The notes below the pieces were generated by a model. The model saw only the letters and a program-made list of their open reading frames with translations. It did not search any database and was not told the DNA's origin. From an uncultured Clostridia bacterium (lineage in GTDB: Bacteria > Bacillota_A > Clostridia > TANB77 > CAG-508), in contig CANQQF010000034.1 in NCBI GenBank assembly GCA_947625985.1, forward strand, positions 1-11,305: 11,305 bases of DNA, written 5' to 3'. Below are positions 1-6,162 of the stretch, piece by piece (within the stretch, counting starts at the first letter, position 1; every line of letters begins with the position of its first letter). The translations under genes were made by a program, and so were the position numbers.

Positions 1-26
1 ATATTGACATAAAAACTGTTAAATCA

Positions 27-56
27 TTGAAAAAAAAACAATAAATATGCTATAAT
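27..56 (+). promoter_or_regulatory. Promoter of the lipoprotein gene
   Basis: A -35-like TTGAAA (27-32) lies 18 bases upstream of a perfect TATAAT (51-56). The TATAAT is preceded by TGC (48-50), giving an extended -10. Transcription would start near 63 and leave a leader of about 80 bases. No riboswitch-like structure was recognised in that leader. Confidence 0.7.
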
Positions 57-142
57 ATAATTAGATGAATTTTTTAAATCCTTTTTACAGCTTGATATAT
101 AGGCAATTATTATAAAATAATTATTTTAAGGAGAATACTCAA

Positions 143-520
143 ATGAAAACATTACGGATCTTTGTATTATTGTTGATTGCTATTTTATGTATTAGTGGCT
201 GTTCTTCCACTGATACAGGTAATTTAGTTGTAGACATTTCCAATACAAAAATTTTTGTTGATTCAGAGACAAATGTCATGTACACTTGGTATAAGAGTGG
301 ATATGGTGCAGGAATGTCTATTATGTTGAACGCAGATGGCTCACCTAAGTTGTATGACCAATCCACATCTAAATATACCAATACGAGAGATATTTCCGAT
401 ACAAGAATTTTTGTTGATTCGGAGACAAATGTCATGTACACTTGGTATAAGAGTGGATATGGTGCAGGAATGTTTATCATGCTGAATGCAGATGGTTCAC
501 CTAAGACATACAAACAGTAA
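143..520 (+). CDS. Lipoprotein with two tandem DUF6440-like units
   Basis: This is a small exported lipoprotein of 125 aa. A lysine/arginine start and hydrophobic core (residues 1-16) lead to the lipobox ISGC (17-20), so Cys20 should be lipidated and the protein held on the outer face of the membrane. The mature part is two copies of a 39-residue unit (31-69 and 83-121) joined by a 13-residue linker. Each unit carries IFVDSETNVMY, SGYGAGM and LNADGSPK. These fit my memory of the DUF6440 pattern (FVDxxTGVxYL...GGLTPLLDxDGxP), whose function is unknown. The start is set by AAGGAG at 128-133, nine bases before ATG. Codon 5 is CGG, an arginine codon I find as an intended codon nowhere else in the window, and the gene looks slightly less AT-rich than its neighbours, so recent acquisition is possible. 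It is transcribed alone and ends at a terminator shared with the opposing gene. The lipoprotein call is firm; the family name is from memory. Confidence 0.88.
   Translation: MKTLRIFVLLLIAILCISGCSSTDTGNLVVDISNTKIFVDSETNVMYTWYKSGYGAGMSIMLNADGSPKLYDQSTSKYTNTRDISDTRIFVDSETNVMYTWYKSGYGAGMFIMLNADGSPKTYKQ
233..505 (+). repeat. Intragenic tandem duplication, two 117-bp units
   Basis: The unit at 233-349 is repeated at 389-505 in the same reading frame, offset by 156 bases. I count 9 mismatches over 117 positions (108 identical). Six are silent and three change an amino acid (N/D, K/R, S/F). The 39-base stretch between the units is not part of the repeated block. Confidence 0.93.
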
Positions 521-571
521 TAATACAAATGGACAGTAAGTGGATTAATGTTTACTCGCTGTTTATTTATT

Positions 572-598
572 AAAAAAAGCACTAAAAATGTGCTTTTT
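572..598. terminator. Bidirectional terminator between convergent genes
   Basis: The core GCAC (579-582) pairs with GTGC (590-593) around a 7-base loop. It is flanked by an A7 tract (572-578) and a T5 tract (594-598), so the stem can extend by A-T pairs and serves as a poly-U terminator on either strand. The stop codon of the minus-strand gene (582-584) sits on the stem/loop edge, and that gene's last codons form one arm. Confidence 0.8.
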
Positions 599-1637
599 CT
601 TTATTTGTGTTTCCACTAAAATTCTTTATAAAAGAAACAATTTTATCTAATAATTTTAGTAAAATATTTTTATTATCGACAACAGTTAATTGCATCATTG
701 AAGAATTTTGATTATTAGAAATTTGCTGACTATTATTTATAGTATCTTGCTCTTGTTTTCTTTTTATTTCTAAATCATTATTTTCATATAAACTAGTTAA
801 ATCTTGAATTTCTTCATCATTACTCCAATACTCTAAATTAATATAACATAAAATAGCTTCAGCTAAATCAGATTTTTTAAATTGTGCTTTATCATCAAAA
901 TATTGATACACTTGAAGAGAGATTCTTTCAAGCAAATCAATTATTTCTAATGGTAATTTATAATAATATTCTTTATCTACATTATTTAGTAATTGTAAAA
1001 CTTGTGTGCAAGCAATAATTTCATCTTCAGTAGGCCTTCTACGTAAAAATAGACTTTTAAATTTAGCATCAATAGCTTTTATTGAAGTTAGCCCTTTAGT
1101 AGAAGAATTGCAATCTTCTTTAATTTGATCAATACAAGATTTAGGTTCATATCTTTGTAAAGAATTTTCAATCTCTTGTAAATAAATAGACTCAAGTTCA
1201 GAAGGAATACTTTCTGAAGTATTATATTCAATTGGTGGAAATATAGTTTTATCAGCTGATAATTTAAAAAGTTTACTAACAATAGATGATGGTTTATTTT
1301 CTGAAGTATCATCTGAAAGTTCTTTTAAATTTTGAACCATTTTTTTAAAAAAATCTTCTTTTAATTCTGCAGTAGAATATAGTCCTACTCTGTTAAAACC
1401 ATAAGAATTCCCAAAAAATGAAATAGAATTAGTACTATCTTCTGTACACATCTTTTCGATAAAGTCAATATCTCTTTGATCATTTATATTTAACAAAACA
1501 TAAGGTACAGTAGCATTATCAGCATAATTAAAAGATAAAACTTGAAAATTATTATCTGCAAATGTCTGTAAAAAATCATTCAATAATTCATGTTCATTAT
1601 CTAAGACATTAGATGATAAAAGTTCTTCATTATTCAT
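582..1637 (-). CDS. Unrecognised protein; C-terminal part paralogous to the 7769-8218 product
   Basis: The 351-aa protein matches no named family I know. It has no signal peptide or membrane segment and is probably cytosolic. Three parts are visible. The first is an N-terminal region of mixed alpha/beta character (about 1-105, with FFGNSYGFNRVGLYS at 74-88). The second is a polar, low-complexity linker (about 106-205). The third is a helical domain (about 211-295) with LP (228-229), AIL (261-263), NLEYW (267-271) and YENND (284-288). That domain follows the same order and spacing as the whole product of 7769-8218. After a Gln/Asn/Ser-rich stretch (298-315) comes a hydrophobic-basic amphipathic helix (about 323-340), also matched in the other protein. 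The start is supported by AAGGAG (complement of 1644-1649), six bases from ATG. It is divergent from the deaminase gene and convergent with the lipoprotein gene. The gene call is solid; the function is unknown. Confidence 0.85.
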   Translation of the reverse strand: MNNEELLSSNVLDNEHELLNDFLQTFADNNFQVLSFNYADNATVPYVLLNINDQRDIDFIEKMCTEDSTNSISFFGNSYGFNRVGLYSTAELKEDFFKKMVQNLKELSDDTSENKPSSIVSKLFKLSADKTIFPPIEYNTSESIPSELESIYLQEIENSLQRYEPKSCIDQIKEDCNSSTKGLTSIKAIDAKFKSLFLRRRPTEDEIIACTQVLQLLNNVDKEYYYKLPLEIIDLLERISLQVYQYFDDKAQFKKSDLAEAILCYINLEYWSNDEEIQDLTSLYENNDLEIKRKQEQDTINNSQQISNNQNSSMMQLTVVDNKNILLKLLDKIVSFIKNFSGNTNKEKAHF

Positions 1638-1675
1638 AAAATTCTCCTTATCTTATGTATTATTCTGTATAATTA

Positions 1676-1704
1676 ATTATAATATAATTTTAGGTTTAAT
1701 GCAA
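1676..1704 (-). promoter_or_regulatory. Candidate promoter for the 582-1637 gene
   Basis: On the minus strand a perfect TATAAT (complement of 1676-1681) lies 17 bases downstream of TTGCAT (complement of 1699-1704). The -35 matches the consensus only in its first three bases, so the -10 carries most of the support. Confidence 0.42.
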
Positions 1705-1741
1705 TAAATATCCTTTATGTAATATAAATGTAATAGAAACC

Positions 1742-1770
1742 TTGAATAAAATGTAAAAATATGGTATAAT
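1742..1770 (+). promoter_or_regulatory. Promoter of the deaminase-SLOG gene
   Basis: TTGAAT (1742-1747), a 17-base spacer, and TATAAT (1765-1770) preceded by TGG make an extended -10 promoter. The segment 1751-1774 is nearly the same as 10273-10295, upstream of the two-membrane-segment protein. Confidence 0.75.
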
Positions 1771-1808
1771 ATCTTTTAACATTTTAATAAATAAAGAAGG
1801 AGGGAAAG

Positions 1809-4319
1809 ATGGAAAACTTAAAATTTTTTAACAAATTTTTTTTAGACAAAGAAAAAGATATAGTAGTAAACTTATACAAATCAGACTCAAATCCAGATGA
1901 ACTAATATATATCCTTGAAACTCCATATCATAATACAGGAAATTTAATTACGAATTTAGCAAAAGTTTGCGGAGTTTCAACTATAAAAAATGAGCATGAT
2001 ATGAAAATCATTAAAGGCACTTTGCCAGCTTATATTAATGGTGATAATCAAGAAGTATTTATTTTTCGCCTTGGTGGAATAAAACTTGCAAATATTTATG
2101 CAGATGGACGAATAGCAATAAAAGCAAAGATTCCAGCAATTACAAAAACATTAATGTCTCAAACAAAAAACTATCAATTTCCAGTAAAAAGAACAATAGT
2201 TAAATCATATATTTTCAAAAAATCAAAATTCAGAACAGATTTACATACACATATGAATGCAAACTTATCAGCAAACTGTCTAATAGCGTTAGGGTTAAGC
2301 CATCAAATAAAATATCCTCTTTATTATATAAAGAAACTTGGACTAAAATTATCTGCAAAACAAGAAAAAGTTATAATGAAGCAAAGAGCAAAAGTAGAGA
2401 AACAGTTTGAAAATTCACAATTAACAGGAAAAAAATTAACAAGAAAAATAGATGATAATACATTTATAAATTTTGCGGACTTTATTTTTTATAATTTAAA
2501 AAATGCAGAAGAAAATATAAACAAAGTAAGAATAAGTTTATCAATATTGAAAGATGGTCAGGCAGTATTTACAAATCTTGAAAAATTATATTTATATCGT
2601 TATGTATTTGCAAAAGGTGTTGAAAGTTCTGAAAAAATCGAAATAACTCCTGAAATGATAAATAGTATAACTAGCAAAAGTATTAGAACGAAACTTACTC
2701 AAATGCTTCGTGACAAAGAGCCAGACAGTGTGTATTGCAATAACACATTAAGGCAAGATAAACTATTATGGATTGCAAGATCATATAAACATCAAGGAAT
2801 TTATTATGCAGAAATTGCAAATTCAGATTTATGTAAAAAAGGGATGCCTGCTATAGAGTTTCTAGAAGAAGTCCATGAAGTTATGCCTAAAATAGAAAAG
2901 GAAACAGGAGTAAAAATAAGATTTCTAGCAGCAATACGTAGAATACCATTAACAATTGTAAATTCTTCAGAAGATAACTACAGTTATTTAAGAGAAAATT
3001 TAGACGTAATTAAAGCTGTAGCAAAAAGTCCTTATGTCGTAGGAAGCGATTTTATGGGAGAAGAAATCAATGATATAAGTGAGTTACAACCAGTAATTAA
3101 AGAATTAGTAGAATATGTAAATGATGAAGATAAAGATTTTGTTATTCGTATTCATGCAGGTGAAAATGATAGTTTAAGAGACAATGTTGCAAAATCAATA
3201 GAATGTATAAAGAAAAGTTTAAAGCCTGGACAAAAAATGCCAAAATTCCGTTTAGGTCATGGATTATATACAGCAGATTTAGAATCTGAAAAAGGAAAAG
3301 AACTAATAAAAACAATGAAAAAAACAGGAGCGGTTTTAGAGTTTCAATTGACATCAAATATACGTTTAAATAATTTAAGTAATTTAAATAATCATCCACT
3401 AAAAACATATTTAAAAAATGGAATTAAATGTGTTCAAGGTACAGATGGTTGCGGATTTTATGGAGTAGATACAATAGACGAACAACTTGCATTACAAAAC
3501 CTATTAGGACTTAATGAAGATGATTTTGCACAAATGAGAAAAGTAGAAGATGAAATAATTGAAAATAGTGCAAAAGCATTTGAAAGGAAAAACAAAAAGT
3601 TCAAAAAATTCATAGCAAACAGAACATTAAGAGAAGCACTTTTAGAGGAAGAAAATAAATATATTAATCAAAGCATGAATAATCCAATGAAACTTAGATT
3701 AAACGAAAACTTAGAAACATCTGTAGCATTAAAGAAAAAAATTAAAACATTACCTGAAGATAAAGTTCCAATAATAATTGCAGGTGGAAGTTTTAATGCA
3801 AAAGGAAGAGAAACAATATTAACAGAAGAAGGAAGAAAAATAATAAAAAAATTGCTTCAAAATGTGAGTACAGAAAAAGCTTATTTTGTAGTAGGACATA
3901 AAATGAACGGATATGAAAAAGCTGTTTTAGATGTAGCAAAAGACTTAAATAAAGACTTTGAAGTAGATGCAATAGTGCCAAAAATGGTTAGCAAAACTGT
4001 TGAAGAAGGTTTAAAAGATGAAGAACTAAATGGAATATGTATTTCACCAGAAAGTGAAGATTTTGGAATATACAAAAGTTTTAATTATGAAATATTTGAA
4101 CGTAGAAGTTCAGTAGTAATAGCCTTTGATGGAAATTCTCCAGTATCAAACTTAGTACAAGAAGCAAAAAATGGAAAAGGAAAAGCTAAAATATATGTAA
4201 ATGAAGAAATACCAACATTAAGAGAAAAAGCAGACTCATTAGGAGGATATGTTGTTCCATTTAACTTAAATGGAGATATAGTTGATAAAATATTAGAAGA
4301 TAATCCAGAAATAATGTAA
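1809..4319 (+). CDS. Adenosine deaminase-family protein with C-terminal SLOG/DprA-like domain
   Basis: This 836-aa soluble protein belongs to the adenosine/AMP deaminase amidohydrolase family. The metal and catalytic residues are visible: HTH in DLHTHMN (His146, His148), HAGE (449-452), RLGHG (481-485), TSN (515-517), HP (529-530) and TDG (545-547). By comparison with mouse ADA, four zinc ligands, the catalytic Glu and the RxGHG His are kept, but the second Asp of TDDP is Gly547. The gap from HTH to HAGE is about 300 residues against about 200 in classical ADA, with a helical lysine-rich insertion around 180-320. Residues 1-140 are an unrecognised N-terminal region. Residues about 653-800 look like a SLOG Rossmann fold: IIIAGGS (655-661), VVGHKMNGYEKA (694-705), and a DprA-like stretch from NYEIFERRSSVVIAF through EAK (759-787). 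AAGGAGG (1797-1803) sets the start. It is a single-gene unit. The deaminase family is sure; substrate, reaction and the SLOG assignment are inferred. Confidence 0.85.
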   Translation: MENLKFFNKFFLDKEKDIVVNLYKSDSNPDELIYILETPYHNTGNLITNLAKVCGVSTIKNEHDMKIIKGTLPAYINGDNQEVFIFRLGGIKLANIYADGRIAIKAKIPAITKTLMSQTKNYQFPVKRTIVKSYIFKKSKFRTDLHTHMNANLSANCLIALGLSHQIKYPLYYIKKLGLKLSAKQEKVIMKQRAKVEKQFENSQLTGKKLTRKIDDNTFINFADFIFYNLKNAEENINKVRISLSILKDGQAVFTNLEKLYLYRYVFAKGVESSEKIEITPEMINSITSKSIRTKLTQMLRDKEPDSVYCNNTLRQDKLLWIARSYKHQGIYYAEIANSDLCKKGMPAIEFLEEVHEVMPKIEKETGVKIRFLAAIRRIPLTIVNSSEDNYSYLRENLDVIKAVAKSPYVVGSDFMGEEINDISELQPVIKELVEYVNDEDKDFVIRIHAGENDSLRDNVAKSIECIKKSLKPGQKMPKFRLGHGLYTADLESEKGKELIKTMKKTGAVLEFQLTSNIRLNNLSNLNNHPLKTYLKNGIKCVQGTDGCGFYGVDTIDEQLALQNLLGLNEDDFAQMRKVEDEIIENSAKAFERKNKKFKKFIANRTLREALLEEENKYINQSMNNPMKLRLNENLETSVALKKKIKTLPEDKVPIIIAGGSFNAKGRETILTEEGRKIIKKLLQNVSTEKAYFVVGHKMNGYEKAVLDVAKDLNKDFEVDAIVPKMVSKTVEEGLKDEELNGICISPESEDFGIYKSFNYEIFERRSSVVIAFDGNSPVSNLVQEAKNGKGKAKIYVNEEIPTLREKADSLGGYVVPFNLNGDIVDKILEDNPEIM

Positions 4320-4320
4320 A

Positions 4321-4350
4321 AAAATAAATCCTGTAAAAGGATTTATTTTT
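4321..4350. terminator. Bidirectional terminator between deaminase and sortase genes
   Basis: AAATAAATCC (4322-4331) pairs perfectly with GGATTTATTT (4339-4348), and T4332-A4338 can extend the stem to 11 bp around GTAAA. It begins two bases after the deaminase stop codon. On the minus strand the stem is followed by a T-run, so it can also end sortase transcription. Confidence 0.82.
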
Positions 4351-4403
4351 ATGTATGATTTAATACTTTTTTAATTTTTTTATTAGTTAGCTTAGTTCCA
4401 TTT

Positions 4404-5198
4404 CTATTCGTTTATTGGTGAAGGAATTATTAAATCAGAAGTTTTAATAGCATGAACTATAGCTCTTCTTGTACCAGAATTGTCACAAGTAGATAATGTA
4501 ACCATTTTATTTTCTGTAGTAGCTTCTACATTATAATCAATAGAAGATCTTTGAATATCTCTATCAATAAATTTTTTATAATCTTCTTCGTTGTTTAAAC
4601 CAGGTACAATACTCTCGACATTAGGACTTTCTATATAGCTAGAGAATACTTTATACTTTGTTATTTTCTTTTCAGTAAAAATAGTAACTTCAATATCATT
4701 ACCATTTTTTCCTCTAGCAATATCATATAAACCAGAGAACATATTACCAAGAGCTAGATTATGTCCAAATATAACAGTATTATTATCACTAAAATCACTA
4801 GCATTTTGATAATCCATAAATAAACTACCACAAGTATTGCTTTGTTTATTTATATCTTTATTTAAATAAAAACTATTATCACTAGCTTTTAAAATAGGAT
4901 AATCAATGTTTGTAGTGCTAACACGTATCCATCCTACAACATCAGGATTTATTTCTTTAAGTTTATTGAAATCAATAGAATCTTGATTATCTGTTTCACC
5001 TTGTGTAACAACATCATCTATAATATCATCATAAATTCCTTCAGATTTTGCATTACTATAGCCCCATTCACCTATTTTAAATAAAGAATATAAAAATAAG
5101 CAAATACAAACAATTAATAAGATATTCATTCCAACTGCAAGTAATGTAAGTTTATCTTTCTTTTCTTTTTTTTGTGATTTAACTTTTTCTTCTTTCAT
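4404..5198 (-). CDS. srtB: Class B sortase
   Basis: This membrane-anchored cysteine transpeptidase cuts a C-terminal sorting signal and joins the surface protein to the cell wall. The 264-aa product has a lysine-rich cytosolic start (1-17), one membrane segment (about 18-41), and an extracellular catalytic domain typical of class B: NPDVVGWIRV (84-93), DYPIL (99-103), FGHN with catalytic His146, TLSTCDN with Cys238, and the catalytic Arg at 244 or 245. The order helix, domain, TLSTC and the length fit SrtB. The start is supported by GAGGTG (complement of 5206-5211), seven bases from ATG. It is divergent from the surface-protein gene at 5517, which carries an SPHTG motif. In Clostridioides difficile, SrtB is known to recognise (S/N/P)PxTG, so this neighbour is the natural candidate substrate. 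The family and catalytic residues are clear; the pairing is inferred from motif and position. Confidence 0.94.
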   Translation of the reverse strand: MKEEKVKSQKKEKKDKLTLLAVGMNILLIVCICLFLYSLFKIGEWGYSNAKSEGIYDDIIDDVVTQGETDNQDSIDFNKLKEINPDVVGWIRVSTTNIDYPILKASDNSFYLNKDINKQSNTCGSLFMDYQNASDFSDNNTVIFGHNLALGNMFSGLYDIARGKNGNDIEVTIFTEKKITKYKVFSSYIESPNVESIVPGLNNEEDYKKFIDRDIQRSSIDYNVEATTENKMVTLSTCDNSGTRRAIVHAIKTSDLIIPSPINE

Positions 5199-5516
5199 TT
5201 TTGTACACCTCTTTTTTTACTTTTGTATTATACATATATAGAATAACATATTTTTTGAAAAAGTAAAATTATATTTTGAAAAAAAATAAAAAAAGTATAA
5301 AAAACCTACGGAATAAGGCTAAAAAATAACAAAAAGTAAAAAAATGTGGAAAAATAAAGAAATTGTAATAAAAGTTTAATAAATATGTCAAATGTTATGT
5401 TGCGTAAAGAGATAGAGCAAATATGTGATTTTCTAAAATAAAAAAGACTTTACAGCAAAAAATTTTTTCTTTATAATGTATAATATAATATAAATGTATA
5501 TTATGGAGGAATAGAT
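5199..5516. other. Divergent intergenic region between sortase and surface protein
   Basis: These 318 bases hold no supportable gene. On the minus strand a TATAAT (complement of 5227-5232) could be the sortase -10, but I find no convincing -35. The middle (about 5256-5380) is A-rich and purine-biased on the plus strand, without clear stems. The stretch 5385-5441 is an 18-codon open frame without a ribosome binding site and may be a gene remnant. The plus-strand promoter at 5449-5477 is listed separately. Confidence 0.6.
5449..5477 (+). promoter_or_regulatory. Promoter of the sortase-substrate gene
   Basis: TTTACA (5449-5454), a 17-base spacer and TATAAT (5472-5477) form a near-consensus promoter. 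A second TATAAT overlaps at 5479-5484. The leader is short and runs into GGAGG (5505-5509), seven bases before the ATG at 5517. Confidence 0.78.
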
Positions 5517-5756
5517 ATGAAACTTAACATTATTCAAAAGTTAAAAAAGATTCTGTATTGGGGAGCGATAATAACATTTTTAAGTTCAATTCATTTTTCG
5601 AGCTTTGCAGCAGAAGTTTATATAAATGAAAGAAATGGTACAGAGTCAGTATGGGGAGAGTATCTAGATCAACGGTGGAAGTTCATATACATATCTAACA
5701 AAAGCTATAAAAACATCAGATGGTGGCTTTATTGCATGTGGTACGTATTTAAATGA
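5517..5756 (+). CDS. N-terminal fragment of the split surface protein (signal peptide)
   Basis: As it stands, translation from 5517 yields only 79 aa. Residues 1-11 are basic, 12-25 hydrophobic, and a signal-peptidase site is likely after FAA (30-32). About 20 residues of mature sequence (EVYINERNGTESVWGEYLDQ) are authentic. From about residue 53 the peptide is out-of-frame and ends at TAA 5754-5756. If made, the fragment would be secreted without an anchor or a complete repeat. Confidence 0.6.
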   Translation: MKLNIIQKLKKILYWGAIITFLSSIHFSSFAAEVYINERNGTESVWGEYLDQRWKFIYISNKSYKNIRWWLYCMWYVFK

Positions 5757-6162
5757 TATAACTATAAGCAATGGACAAGTACTAAAAAATTCAACAAATG
5801 GAGAAGATGGTTATGATTCTGATGCAATAATAATAAAATATAATAAAGATGGAAAAGTTGAATGGGTAAATAATATTAGTGGAAATGCAAATGAAAGTAT
5901 ACTTGATATACGACAAACATCAGATAATAGTTATGTAGTAGTAGGAATTTCCGAAGAATTTGGATTAGAAACAACAAACATCAAATTTTCAGGAGAAACA
6001 GAATTAGAAAGAAAGGGAGATAGACTAGACGTTTTTTCTGCAAAATATGGGAGTGATGGAAAAGTACAATGGGCGAAGAATATTGGAACTAAATCTGAAC
6101 TAATCTTTCCTGAAACTGAAGGAGATACAGAGGAAAGTGATGAGGATTCAGGAGGGCCAAGT

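Noticed and set aside
4..9. Perfect TTGACA near the left edge
   Set aside because: The TATAAT at 51-56 is 41 bases away and nothing suitable lies at 17-18 bases; TTGAAA at 27-32 fits better.
139..582. 147-codon open frame on the minus strand opposite the lipoprotein gene
   Set aside because: It mirrors the duplicated lipoprotein frame, has no ribosome binding site, and the plus strand has a clear lipobox protein with promoter and binding site.
1809..4319. RdrB of the RADAR anti-phage system (a deaminase of similar size)
   Set aside because: No RdrA-type ATPase is adjacent, the C-terminal SLOG-like domain does not fit what I know of RdrB, and the gene has its own promoter and terminator.
5385..5441. 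18-codon open frame in the sortase/surface-protein intergenic region
   Set aside because: No ribosome binding site, very short and followed directly by a promoter; at most a gene remnant.
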